The position numbers and the translations under genes were made by a program. The notes under the pieces are model-generated. The model was not told the DNA's origin. It was given only the letters and a program-made list of their open reading frames with translations, and searched no databases. Shown here one piece after another: positions 32,207 to 43,756 of a stretch of 64,000 bases of DNA (position 1 is its first letter; every line of letters starts with the position of its first letter). Source of the DNA: Plasmodiophora brassicae (taxonomy: Eukaryota; Endomyxa: Phytomyxea; Phytomyxea; Plasmodiophorida); contig CP145411.1 in assembly GCA_036867785.1 (NCBI GenBank), forward strand, positions 248,001 to 312,000, written 5' to 3'.

Positions 32207-32536
32207 TTTATTACACACGCAATCGAGCTTTTCGATCCACGCTCATCGACTTTCTCGGGTAACTTTGTTAAGTCCTCTACTGGCGGGGGCCGGCGATATG
32301 AAATATCATATTAGTCGCGAAGTTTATATGCACGAATGCCACAGTGCAGGTTGCAATGCGTTAATAATAATAGACAGCGTTTTCTCGAACGCTCGCAATG
32401 GAACCGTTAGGCACGAAGCAAGCGCGCCCGTGACGTGGTGCTGCAAATTTAGAACGCGGCCGGCCGGTAGACGGCGCGTGCGAAAGGCGGTCGACTTGGC
32501 GGAGTCCGTGGGATTTGTCGAATCGACTTGACAGGA
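32207..32536. other. Intergenic interval, nothing recognised
   Basis: This interval lies between the zinc-ribbon stop and the CCT-zeta start on the same strand. Part of it (about 32265-32385) is AT-rich. No coding signal or repeat was seen; it should carry the CCT-zeta promoter. Confidence 0.5.
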
Positions 32537-34592
32537 ATGAGTAGCCTGGCAGCGTTGAACCCGAATGCCGATCGCATCGGCGGAAGCAACGTCGCCCTGC
32601 AGGTGACCCCCGAGTCGATGCGCGCTGTCGTGTGCGGCCCGCTAAGCGGTGGTGCAGATGAATATCGGGGCGGCGAAGAGCCTGCAAGGCGTCCTGGCGT
32701 CGAACCTGGGTCCGAACGGGACCATTAAGATGCTCGTGTCCGGCGCTGGTGACATCAAGCTCACCAAAGACGGCAATGTGCTCCTGCACCAGATGGTTAG
32801 CGATTGATAATTTTCTCCCATGTTCATGTCTGACCTTTGTAATTTTCTTGCACAGCAAATCCAACATCCGACTGCATCTCTGATCGCACGAACGGCCACC
32901 GCTCAAGATGACATCACTGGTGACGGCACGACATCCAACGTCCTCTTCACAGGTTAACACATCTGCCTTGACTAGACTGGCAGCAATTAAATATATGCTG
33001 ACTCAGGTGAACTCCTGAAGCAAGCAGAGCGATATGTTCTGGATGGTCTCCACCCGCGCATCATCGTTGAGGTTCGTTTTCACGGAATCGCGTATGGCGT
33101 TTGGGTGATGGTTGTGCCTGCCAGGGTATGGAGATGGCCAAGGATGAGACCGTGAAATTCCTCTCCGAATTCCACGTCCCGCTGAATGAGAAGAATCCCG
33201 ATGAACTTCGCAAGGTGCTAGTCGCTGCTGCCCAGACTTCCCTTCGTACGAAGGTTCGCCGTGCACTTGCTGATCACCTGACAAACGTTGTCGTTGATGC
33301 TGTATGTACCGCTGACGGTCGGTGTAATCGCTTCTGCTCATGATGTCAAAGGTGCTTGCTGTCCGTAATGGCAACGATATTGATCTGCATATGGTTGAGA
33401 TTATGGAGATAAAGACGAAGTCGGATCTTGACACGAAACTCGTCAAGGGCCTGGTCCTGGATCACGGTGCGCGTCATCCGGGTGCGGCGAGGTGAGTCAA
33501 ATGTCAACTCTGTCTTGGTGGCGTCAATCTGACCACTTTGCATTGTTACATAGGCACACCGACAATGCGTTTATCTTGACGCTCAATGTTTCGTTGGAGT
33601 ACGAGAAAACGGAGGTCAACAGCGGGTTTTTCTACTCCTCGGCGGAAGAGCGTCAGAAGATGGTTGCTGCGGAACGATCGTTCACTGATGACCGTGTTCG
33701 GAAAATCATCGCTCTCAAGAACGCGGTGTGCACTGGAGACAAATCGAACTACGGGTTCATCGTCATCAACCAGAAAGGCATCGACCCCATCAGCTTGGAT
33801 ATGCTCCACAAAGCGGTATGTGTCTGTTTATCGTGGCAGCAGTCGGACAGACTTAACGTTATAATTTAGGGCATCGTCGGCATTCGTAGGGCCAAGCGAC
33901 GCAACATGGAGCGCCTGGCGCTTGCCGTCGGTGGGTATGCCGTTAACTCTGTTGAGGACCTTGATCCGCAATGCCTCGGCTTTGCTGCGTCCGTCTACGA
34001 ACACTCCATGGGTGACGACAAGTACACGTTCATCGAGACCGCCAGCGAGATCGCCAAGAGTTGCACGATTCTGATCCGTGGGCCGAACAACCACACGGTC
34101 ACCCAGATCAAAGAGGCCGTTCGTGATGGCTTGCGAGCCGTTCGCAACTGCTTCGTCGATGGATCGGTCGTTCCGGGTGCTGGGGCATTCGAGGTTGCGG
34201 CGTACCTGAATCTGCTTCGCTTCAAGGAGACGGTCAAGGGTCGGGTCCAGCTTGGTGTTCAGGCGTTTGCTGACGCCCTTCTGGTCATCCCGAAGACGCT
34301 GGCGGCCAACTCCGGTCTTGACGTCCAGGATGCTCTTCTGGAATTGATTGACGAGGCAAAGTCTGCTGCTGGCGGTGGTCCCAAGGAAGCCGTTGGTCTT
34401 GACCTGACAACCGGCAAGCCTCTCTGCGCGTTCGAGGCTCTGATCTTCGACAACTTGTCGGTCAAAAAGCAGTTCCTGCACCTCGGTTCCATCATCGCCA
34501 CGAAGCTGTTGCTGGTTGATGAGGTTATGCGAGCCGGACGCCCTCAGGGCAAGGATCGCCACGGTGAAGACGCCGAAGGCCCGGAAGACTGA
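32537..34592 (+). CDS. CCT6: Chaperonin T-complex subunit zeta
   Basis: Eight exons, introns 32603-32657, 32796-32855, 32953-33006, 33072-33124, 33302-33351, 33492-33553 and 33816-33869; 555 residues. Signature segments: [34 protein letters not shown] (nucleotide site), [43 protein letters not shown] and [11 protein letters not shown]. They match the zeta subunit rather than other CCTs. The TRiC ring folds actin, tubulin and WD40 proteins in the cytosol. A charged tail of about 18 residues ([14 protein letters not shown]) follows the conserved end. The ATG at 32537 is followed directly by LAALNPNAD, the usual zeta start. Confidence 0.97.
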
Positions 34593-35375
34593 TTCGATAG
34601 CTCGCCAATGTCAGCTACTTCGTAAATACCATTCACACTTTCATGGTCGAACGGCAGCATCTGCAGTAACCGCCTGTTTTACCGTCTTGGACACTGGGGC
34701 AGCTGGACGCTAGCGTTGCCGTGCTAGAGCGAGGTAGCCCTATGCAGTGATATTCAGCGGCGCCGAAGCTGACGCAAGTGACGTCCAGCATTGGAGAGGC
34801 GGGAATGACATCATATAGAAGCCAGGGCGATTACCCAGCGCGGACTGCCTGCGTAATCTTCGGGAACGTGGCCGCACGATGTTGAGGGCAAGCGTTGCCT
34901 GGGATCAGCATACCCGCGTAGCATCGCGCAACTGCCCTGATCCTTTGCGACCATTTCTCGTGCTGACTCGTTGGACAGTTCACTTACCACCGATACCCAC
35001 CAATGTATACGGCCTGTTCGTGCACGACGTCCTCACCCTGGCCATACTCGAGTATCGCCTCCGACACAATTACCCGTCGTCTCTCCATTGCTCTCCTCGA
35101 ATGGGAAAGGAGGGGATCGATCAGGTGTCCGATACAGATGCCACAGGATGCGCTCGACGTTCTCCTCTGCATCTTCGGTGGAAAGCGTCCCATTACATAA
35201 AATTTTCCAAAGAACGTCACGCCTGGCATCGTGATTCACGGCCATACAATCGTGTGGAATGGTCGACTGAGGACGGTTTGTGCACCACTGTGAGTCACGG
35301 CGGCAAGAGGCAGGACCCGTCTGACTGGGACCGGATCAGTCATATACGAACTTGGCGACTCGTCCGTGCAACGCT
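34593..35375. other. Intergenic interval, nothing recognised
   Basis: Both strands contain open frames but none has coherent protein character. The interval separates the CCT-zeta stop from a secreted-protein gene on the same strand. No repeat, RNA gene or transposon end was identified. Confidence 0.5.
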
Positions 35376-36002
35376 ATGGTAGATCAGCGGACGACCTCTG
35401 CGATGGCCGTTCCCATCATGATTGCTGTGCTCACTGCCGTGGTTAGTGCCGATCCTGACGCGACAGCAACTGTTCCGCTCGCGCCGCCTAATGGCGAACC
35501 TCTGAGCTCGGAGAACCAGGGCCCTGCGGAATGCACCGGGATCAGCGGCGGGTGCATGGCATGCCATGCCACGTATTCACTGCCGACGTTCGCGCAGAGC
35601 GGATTGGGCTGTGCTATGGATGACATTCCTAAAGTGGAAGCAGCCGCCAAGGCAGCCAACTACATGATTATCGGGACATCCGACCCAGCAAACTGCTACA
35701 AGACGGCCACAGTGTCTCGTAACGGCATAACAGTCAACGCGGTCGTTCTCGATGTGAATGGCGGAAGCGATGATGTCTCGTGGCCCGTGTGGCAAGTCAT
35801 TGGAGGACAGTTCTGTGGTGGGAATCGACTCCAAGGAACGATTACGATCGGAGCGTCCGCTCCAGAGTCGGCAACGGCTCCAGCAGCAAACGCAACGTCT
35901 AGTCAAGGAACAGAGGCCCAAGCAGCAACGCCTACGACAGGTTCGGATTCGTCGTCAGCCACACCCGGCGACGGGTCGACTACGTCGTCCTCTAGCAGCT
36001 AG
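35376..36002 (+). CDS. Secreted Cys-containing protein with Ser/Thr tail
   Basis: Single exon, 208 residues from 35376 (or 199 from the ATG at 35403). Signal peptide MAVPIMIAVLTAVVSADPDA. The mature N-terminal 120 residues carry Cys in CTGISGGCMACHATY, GLGCAM, DPANCYK and QFCGGN, with a beta-strand-rich stretch TVNAVVLDVNGGSDDVSWPV. This pattern faintly recalls the double-psi barrel of expansin/barwin-like proteins, but I cannot confirm it. The last 60 residues are Ser/Thr/Ala-rich and probably O-glycosylated. An extracellular location is well supported, function is not. Confidence 0.65.
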   Translation: MVDQRTTSAMAVPIMIAVLTAVVSADPDATATVPLAPPNGEPLSSENQGPAECTGISGGCMACHATYSLPTFAQSGLGCAMDDIPKVEAAAKAANYMIIGTSDPANCYKTATVSRNGITVNAVVLDVNGGSDDVSWPVWQVIGGQFCGGNRLQGTITIGASAPESATAPAANATSSQGTEAQAATPTTGSDSSSATPGDGSTTSSSSS

Positions 36003-36220
36003 GAGCGACGGTTCTGGTTCGGCGTCAGCATCTACTGAGTAAACAGTGTTCTTCAGATGCTGTTGTTCGGCAAGCGCCCGGTTGGAACCTTACAGTTGGG
36101 CGCCTACCTACATAGCTTATCGGGAGCGTAATCAACTCACGGTACTGCTTGGATTATCAAAGAGGTCACGGGGACACTGAAAAGGAGTACATCGGTGACG
36201 GGCAATTCTGTATGAACAGT

Positions 36221-38061
36221 TCATTTCAGCTGAAGAGGCAGGGTGAAGGTCTTGCCCTTGACCAGCTTCTCGAGGTTCTCTCCGTTGTAGGAAATCAGTG
36301 GGCTGATCTCACATAAGGCGTGCTTGTCGCCCTCGTTTGGAACCTGCACGATGCCACCAGCCTTCTTAATCAGGGAAATGTGGTACTGCGAAACGTCGGC
36401 ACGAGCGGTGTCAGGAGAATCCGGCAGGCCTTGCCCAGGGCCATTCTTGACTGTAAAAGCATAAGCCATAAGTAGCGCAAGCGGCAGGATAGAGGATCGG
36501 TATGCATACCCGCCGAAAAGTTTCCTTCACGCTTGACCATGAATGCACACGGGGTCTTCGCGAGAGCTAATGCGTCGAATATAAACTTCTCGAGCTTATA
36601 TCCATTGTTCTTGTCAGGCTTCACCCTACGGTTGGTTAGAAAACACTAAACAACAAGAAGACACTTGTGCAATTACAGTTGGCCCTTGTCGTTGACCACG
36701 GGGATCTTCTTGTGTGCAACGTGGTACGGGATATCATTTCGGATTGCACTCTCGATGAAGGGGACAGTAAGGCAATGAATTGCAATGTTGGCCGCACGAT
36801 ACGTCAAACTGCCGTCGGGGTTCTTTTCCTGTGCAAGCGTTTTCGGCAATTCGCTGTACTCGACGACAGCGGGTTTGCCTCCTTTCATGGCCAGCACTCC
36901 GACACTTTCGGTGGGGTCCCTCTTCTCGAGGACCTTGTTACCAAAGTCGACATTGCTTTCTGCACAATAGCCGACAAATTCGGGATCGCAGACTTGGACA
37001 AGGACGTTGTCCACAGAGTATATGAAGACGTGGGATACCCCGCGACACTTCATGTCTTCCAGGGCGCCCGTGTCCTGTAGTGCGGAATAGATCCCGCCGT
37101 TGCCATTCGGGCTGCGACATGGGGTTGTAAACGATTCCATCACTGCGACTGCCGTTAGTACAGATTCGGCGACTAGTATGCCGCACGAGCGTACTCAGTT
37201 TGCCATCAGCCGTCAAACAAGGAAGCGTAGCCTGCTCGAAGAAATACACATTCGCTGCGGGATAACCAAAGTAATCTTTCGACTCGAAGAAGTCGACAGT
37301 CGGTTTGTGAGTTGCCGGTGACGTCATGATGTACCTGTTGAAGCAACTTTACTATACTAATTGGGGAAACAAAGACGACGAACGAACCATGGGATATAAG
37401 GGGGAGAACGCTCGATGTCGTAAACGCCGTCTTCGGTCCCATGGCTGACTGCCTGCTTGGCAATGTTACGAAGCGTCAAGAGCCTCTCCGCCTGAATCTG
37501 AAACAGTGACTTATGCGAGGGTAGACCAATGTCGTATTGTCCTTTCGGCAGGTCGGATCCGAGACGAGTACCCTAAAAACCGATGAGCCCGGGAAATCCG
37601 AATATGGCAAGCAGCGAACCTGTCCACCGGCCATGAGCAAAGCAGCAGCTTTGCCTTCCGAGATCATCGCCAAGCCCTTCTTGGACCACTTCGCTCGCGT
37701 GGCCGCATCAGTCTTCTCAACGTCAACGACGTTCTTGAATGGCGTAATGGCCGACTGGATGGACGACGCCGTATCGCCTAACGTTAAACCTGGATGAGAG
37801 AACGCACAGCAGCGCACATCCCACTTGCACCATACCCTTGATATCGGCCTGGATAACGGCATGCAATTTGTCGACCAGCTTGAGATCAACGTCCTGTCAT
37901 CCGTGTGGGTGACGAGCGCATGGCGGTACGACGCCGATACAGCAGACCTGCAGGTTGCTGGCCAGCTGGGCCTTTTGCGCGTCGTTCATGTGGGGCAGGC
38001 CGACGAAGACATGGGCCTGCGACGCGAACTCCTTCTGCAACGTCTCCAGGCGGGTCGCCAT
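36221..38061 (-). CDS. UAP1: UDP-N-acetylhexosamine pyrophosphorylase
   Basis: Eight exons. Introns 37894-37947, 37790-37835, 37573-37619, about 37335-37383, 37143-37194, 36626-36676 and 36451-36509. The protein begins [15 protein letters not shown] and shows the pyrophosphorylase loop [83 protein letters not shown] and [12 protein letters not shown]. The enzyme makes UDP-GlcNAc from UTP and GlcNAc-1-phosphate, the precursor of chitin, GPI anchors and N-glycans. Odd point: the fourth junction (PWF|YIMTSP) is one base out of frame with a canonical 49-bp GT-AG intron, so a base error, an unusual acceptor or a real frameshift lies there. Confidence 0.9.
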
Positions 38062-39129
38062 GGCACGCGCACCGAATCGCACTCAACTCGACTGTCCAAA
38101 ACGCGGCCATCGCCTGCCAGGCCGGGCCAGGCAGCGTCATCACGACGGGCAACGTGGCCGCGCGGCAACTCACCGCGTGGGCGGCGTGGCAACCAACATG
38201 AACAGTCACGCAGTTCTGTATTTACTACTCGTATTTAAATCCACGTCAAGGCCTTGGCCTGCCTGCCTGCCTTCCATTGCAGGTGGCGAAATCACCTGAC
38301 GTCCTGCTCTTGACCCATGAGCCGGTTGTTATCATGAAAACCGGCCGGTGGCGTGTCCCCGAGGATGGACCAAGGCAGCCTTGAAAGTCAGACATTAGTC
38401 GAGGTTTTAAGTCCAAATGAAGGGACAGCGAACTCTGAGGTTACTAACGAGCATCAGCGGTGATAGCACCCGAACGAAAAGGACGGCGCATGACATGAGC
38501 AAGCGGCACCAAACGTGAACGCTCAAGGACTCATATTAGGGGTGAACGACTCCGTTCTTGAACGTGTGGTTAGCGGAGGCGGGCCTCGCTGTACCGTACT
38601 GTGGACAAGGTGCCCTTGGTCTCGGCTGGCCGGTCGGCCGATCGTCGCGCTGGTTACTACACAGTGGATGCGACATTGATGCGGATTGTTTTCATTGCAG
38701 ATCAGTCAGTCGTCAGTCCAGTCGATGAAAGCGCAATTCAATGCTGGCGTTTCCCGCTTGACCTGCTTAGGTCCAGCGACAGCCTGGCGATCTTTCGTCT
38801 GTTCTTTTCGTTGGACGGCTCCCTTTGCCAAACCATTTTACGAAGCCCCCCCCCCCCCCCCCACCTACGAAACAGATTGCGAATAGTTGACGGCCGCTGC
38901 CTTTGCGCCAAGCGTTCACTTATCGCCTGTTACCTGGCGTAATCCAGTCCCGCTACCACCTGCTACGGTTTCCATGGGAACCGAAGAAGATCGGCCCCGT
39001 CGAATCCCGGAGCGATTTGCATTCGCCTCGTGGGGCTTTCTCGGGCGTAGACCTAATTCAGTAACCTCTCACTTGGCGGACACAAGTATATTGCATAAGG
39101 CGGCGTTAAAATGAACGTAGCTTCAATGA
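38062..39129. other. Intergenic interval with a 17-base C run
   Basis: No gene is recognised. A perfect run of 17 cytosines occupies 38846-38862. The interval separates the UAP1 start from the TIM50 stop (both minus strand), so it contains the UAP1 promoter. Short open frames on both strands lack protein character. Confidence 0.5.
38846..38862. repeat. Poly-C homopolymer (17 bases)
   Basis: An uninterrupted run of 17 C. Such runs are mutable and hard to sequence, so the exact length is uncertain. Confidence 0.9.
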
Positions 39130-40136
39130 TTATGCCGATCGAGATGGGTTATGAGACTTCTGTCCGAGCCCGAGCCAGGATGTCCACGATTTGCTAGGGC
39201 GGGATTCGTCAGAAGCCTGGTTGCCGACCGAGATGTGCTGATCGCGCAGAGCTTTCACTCGAGCCATTCGATGCTCGATGAATCGCTGAACGCCGTCAGC
39301 GCCATGGTATTGTCGAAGCACCTCACGAACGTCGGTGACGTCATCGGCAACCAGGCTTTCGAGGACGGGAATCAGTTGCAGAAGCGCAATGTCGTTCGGG
39401 TCCCCCTCAAACTTGGAAACCTGGATACCGTTGTCCGGGTGGAGCGACATTGCCGACGGGTCGTGGTCGACGATGACGACTCGGGACAGGTCCCGGTTAA
39501 GTTTCGACAGGTCTTTCATATGAACGCCATTCCGGTACGTCGTCGATTCTCGGTACAGACGATGGGTGATAACACGGTGACGGTCCAGGCGCGTTAGGAT
39601 TGGGTCCAACACAGCCTACGAGCGAGCCACGTTACATATTGTGGACACAGCTCGCGAACAGACGGTACCTGATGTCCGGAAGAGAATGTAACGATTTCGT
39701 AGCCAGCCTGGAACATACGCAACAGGAAGACGTCCGCGTTCGGCCGTTTAACAGGTCGCCATCCAACGCCACGTTCATATTCGTTGAAAATCAGTGTGCC
39801 CTCGACATCGAGCACCAGGGTTCGCGGCGTGTTCCCGAACGCATCAGGAGGCGCTGGCGGAAGAAGGACCTCCTTCGACGGATCTGCGAAATCAGAAACG
39901 ACTTCGTTGAACATCCCGGTGATTTTCGAGTGAACGGCCCGGAACGGCCATGCAAGCGCGTCGGTAATCGTCCCGAAGTCGACACGACCTGTCTGATGCG
40001 CCCAGACCACTGCCCCCGTTGTCGCAGCCGACGCCGCCACAGCACCACCGATCCATAGCCGCCTCCTCAGGTTCCCGTTGTCAGTCGCGGTCGACGACAA
40101 GCGTCGCCCGACGTGCCGCAGCAACGTTGACCGCAT
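39130..40136 (-). CDS. TIMM50: Mitochondrial import subunit TIM50
   Basis: Two exons, intron 39616-39668, 317 residues. N-terminal presequence (MRSTLLRHVGRRLSSTA, basic and Arg-rich), one membrane helix (LWIGGAVAASAATTGAVVWA), then an FCP1/NIF phosphatase-like domain: LVLDVEGTLIFNEYERGVGW, KRPNADVFLLRMFQAGYEIV, HRLYRESTTYRNGVHMKDLS, LNRDLSRVVIVDHD. The DxDxT phosphatase motif is degenerate (DVEGT), as in other Tim50 proteins, so it is a receptor rather than an active phosphatase. Tim50 receives presequences in the intermembrane space and hands them to Tim23. PreP at 61592 degrades the cleaved presequences. Confidence 0.93.
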
Positions 40137-40699
40137 GAGTGGGAGACCGGTCTGCAGTTGCGGACTGCGTCGGAGGGATCAAAGATGCAGCTACAAGTCC
40201 AACTGAACGCTGCACGCGGTTCGATCGAATATACAATACATAGCTACGTGTATTCTCTAGAAAACGGGCGTTGGCTTCTGTTGAGAGAATGAGTTCCTCG
40301 CTGCGTCGTCGCAGTACATGTGGAGAGCTGAACAATCAGGTACGAGTGTTCCAGCTAGTCGCAACAAGGATGCTCCATTCGCGTAGCTTCCGGCTGTTGC
40401 GCTGTTAGTGCAGCCTTGATGCAGTCACTGGCGAGATAATCGTAGCAGGTTGCGTGGCCTGTTGACCAACGGATGCGACCAGTTTATGCGGAAATACAAG
40501 CAAGACGCTGGTAGTTGGGAGCGCCTATACCCGACTACTACGACTTACCAAACGCGCAACCAAGTCAGCAAACCCGGCTACTACTACCAGCCTTGGCTGT
40601 ACATGTCTGAACCATATGTCGGTGCAAACGTTACCGCTGCTGAGGGGATGACCCCGCCGCCGTCGTCGTCTGGCGGACTCCGTGCGCGGTTCGACAATC
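40137..40699. other. Divergent intergenic interval, nothing recognised
   Basis: It separates the divergent TIM50 (minus) and Nup96 (plus) genes and so should hold both promoters. No coding signal, repeat or RNA gene stands out. Confidence 0.5.
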
Positions 40700-42966
40700 A
40701 TGTCGGGCGACGTGTTCGAGTTCTCGCTGGACGATCTCGTCGAAGCGGAGGAGCCCGATCTGTACCCGGCCCTTCCGCCCCGGGAAAAGGGCGGAGCGCC
40801 CAGTGATTCGATCGACTTCGAGATCGTCAATGAGGTGGGGTCAAGCCTGACGTCGTGGCGTTTGTGTGCTGACGCGTTTGCCAGTCGCTTTCTGATGTGA
40901 CGTCGATCCCGGCGTCATCGCCTGTGCACCTGTCGCATCAGCATCGCAAAACGTTGCCTGAGGAGATCGCCTCGCACCTGAACCTTGACGCTGTCAAGTT
41001 GCATACGATGCAGTCAGCGTTTGCAGCGTCTCCACCTGCCTCTCCTCTAAAGAAGCCCCGGTGGCTCGACGAGCTTCCATCCGCGCCTCAAGCGGCCGCC
41101 GTCGAAACCCCAGCTGACCTGGAAATGGCTCTTGTGCGAAGCATGATCTCGCTTAACATTTCTAACGTTCTGACGGCGTTTCTAGGTTGCCGCCGCCCCT
41201 GCTAAACGCGTCGACGTCGTTCCGATGCGTCATCAGCTGGATCCACAGTATGATGCGTCCCGGCTTTCGCTGGTGTCGTCTGGCAGCTATCGGGTTGGGT
41301 TCGGCCCAGGCTTGCGGTTTGCCGCCTGTAATGGCACCCGGGTGCGCGTTGTTCGTCTGCAATGTGCCGACGCTAACGATAAGCTGCTTGCTGCACATTC
41401 TCGTGCTGTGGAGGAATATGTCCCGCGTCGACCTGCTTTATACCAGTCAACGCCCGGCGACGTGTGGCACCTGATGACGATCCTGTTCGATCCCGTCTAT
41501 TCGTCTTCCGATGTAGACCTGCGGAACGCGCTATCGAACTGGTTACAGGCGGCGCTCAGCAACGAGGGCAGGGGCAAACCAGGCGACCATTTCTTGGATC
41601 AGATCGCTGATGCTGTCCGGTATAATCGCATTTCTCGGGCGGTGGAGATTGCCATCGACAACCGTTGCCCTCGCCTGGCTACAATTATCGCGGAATCGGC
41701 ATCTGGTCTTCGCGGCCATTCCCGACAGGTTTGCGATGAAGAGCGCGCCCGCCTTTGTGTTCCGTCTGCTGACAGTCTGTTATGTCAAGGTCATGCGGGA
41801 GCAGCTGCGAAAGTGGTCGCTGACAGGAGTTTGGGCATCAATGACGCCATCCAACCGAAGGGTATACGCGTTGCTGGCTGGCGACGCAGGGCCGTCGTCT
41901 GGGTGGCTGTCGGCGCTCTCTGCGGCGGTGTGGCTCTCGGATCGATCCGTCCGCCCACTGGCAGAGATGCTCCATGGTGTCGATGGCCCCTACGATGTGC
42001 GACTGGCTCTACTTCGCGTCCGGTCGAATCGATTGCTGCCGCCTCACGCCGTCCTTCGCAACGCGCCTGTCGCTATCGACCATGCCGTTCAGGTACACCC
42101 GATGAGAATGCCGCTTAATGTTAATCGTAACTAGCGTTTCGTCGTAGTTCCATATGTTCGACGCCCTGCAAGACGCATTACCACTGCAACCTCACCAGCG
42201 AGAACAACTGGCGATGGCGTACGCAGGTCAACTCGAGGCGCAAGGTCGAATTCGTGATGCGCTCTATGTCACGTTGTGCATCATCCAGCCCGACAATGCG
42301 AAACGTGTGCAGAATGCGCTGATCGACATTCTCACCCGCAATTACCCGCCCGTCCGGCCAACCTCGCTCCCGTTCAACTCGGTCCGGTTCGGTATGCTAC
42401 CCAGCTCAAACGGCGCGGCAGAACCGGTTGAGCCCGGGCCAGCATTATCGCCATGGGCGTCGGAGATCCTCGACTGGCTTCTGCACTGGTCGCAGCACAT
42501 GCCTTGGGCCCGCGGGCACGTCGATGCTGCTCATGTCGTCTACGCCAGCGCATACGCGCGTGCAATTGCTGACGGGTGCCCGTCATTGGCTCTGACGTTC
42601 GCCATTCGTGCTGGCCTGTGGGCGGCTGCCCATGCCCTGTTCGTGACCGATATCGGTCCCGATCTACTCCTCCATCGGCAGTTTGACGCGGTTGCACGTA
42701 TCGGCGCGATCCTGAAATCCAAGCAGAGACACTACCCGATGCAGTGGCGAACTGGGGGCGCAGTACTGTTAGCAATGGCCCAAGGCGTTGCTGTGGAGGA
42801 TAGTCAGCTGCGGCTCGATGCGGTGCCGCATACGCCACGAACTGCCGAAGGCTCGGAGCGCCTGCGCCTCAAGCAACGAGCGTTGAAGCTGTCGATGCCG
42901 ACTGCCGGTTCCACGCCGACTCGCATGGAACGTCTGCACGAGATGACCGCCGCTCTCATACATTAA
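40700..42966 (+). CDS. Nucleoporin Nup96-like
   Basis: Five exons, introns 40835-40884, 41134-41185, 41729-41789 and 42093-42147, 682 residues. Starts MSGDVFEFSLDDLVEAEEPD. The first 150 residues are acidic and disordered, then RLSLVSSGSYRVGFGPG, and an alpha-solenoid: ALSNWLQAALSNE, NRISRAVEIAIDNRCPRLAT, REQLRKWSLTGVWASM, AMAYAGQLEAQGRIRDALYV. This order matches the Nup96 half of Nup98-96 (yeast Nup145C), a structural member of the Y complex. There is no GLFG or autoproteolytic domain upstream in the 560-bp gap, so Nup96 is a stand-alone gene here. The third intron uses an AAG acceptor. Confidence 0.8.
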
Positions 42967-43015
42967 CGCTCGCATCGCGCATGAGAAGCGACCCTGTGTA
43001 CATAGGTAGACGTAT

Positions 43016-43213
43016 CTATTTCTTGAGTGGCCTGTGGCGTGACTTCGCGATCTGCGCCCGCTTTCTGTTGATGGCATTCTTGGCCCGATCTCGGCTCTTG
43101 TCTGACCTCGCGTGGTTGACAAAGAACGGCGGTCTCGACTTTGCATCAGCAACGGCGGCCAGTGAGACGATGACGACGACAAGCAGGAGAAGTATGACCT
43201 TGAACGACGCCAT
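43016..43213 (-). CDS. Small secreted basic peptide
   Basis: Single exon, 65 residues. A strong signal peptide (MASFKVILLLLVVVIVSLAA, cleavage near VADA) is followed by about 41 residues very rich in Lys/Arg and Ala/Ser (RSDKSRDRAKNAINRKRAQ, then SRHRPLKK). The mature peptide has no Cys. Such cationic short peptides can be effectors, antimicrobial peptides or nuclear-targeted effectors; the Arg/Lys pattern would act as a nuclear localisation signal inside a host cell. That is inference. The gene lies 50 bp downstream of the Nup96 stop, on the opposite strand. Confidence 0.65.
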   Translation of the reverse strand: MASFKVILLLLVVVIVSLAAVADAKSRPPFFVNHARSDKSRDRAKNAINRKRAQIAKSRHRPLKK

Positions 43214-43756
43214 TGGCGCCGTTTTAACTCAGGGCGAACACTTACGAATGGCGAATGCGGGCCCAGAATACGTGTGAAGCTAAGGTGGACCGAGATTCGG
43301 TGCACACGCAGCTGCGAGGTTGACTCACACTCCAACGTACTGGCAGCATGGTTCCGCGAACAGAGACGTCACGTCTCCAGATATTGCCGCTTCCAATGCG
43401 CTCCACACCACCGTGACGTAAAGCATGGCAGGTGGACTGAATTGGTCCACGCATCGCCTTCCTTTGCCCTTGTTCAACATACAGCGTTTACTGTACTTTC
43501 ATTCGTTTGTACTAGCGAACGCGATCAACATCTCCTGCCGTGATGGTGCAGTGGTGCGAGGACATTCACATTGTGACTCCTGCACGACTTCGACTCTCTC
43601 CTCGTTCCGTTTGGACCCCCTCCCCGCGAACCCTCATCAATGAATGTATTACACTAGGCGGCGCCGGAGCGGCAGGTCCTCATCTTCCTCATTGTCGACG
43701 CTTTCTGACAGTACACATTAGCACACGGGCGTCAGCCTCGCCGAGTACGGTTGATC
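43214..43756. other. Intergenic interval, nothing recognised
   Basis: This interval lies between the small secreted peptide start and the Ste24 stop, both on the minus strand. No coherent coding frame, repeat or RNA gene was found. It should contain the promoter of the small peptide gene. Confidence 0.5.
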
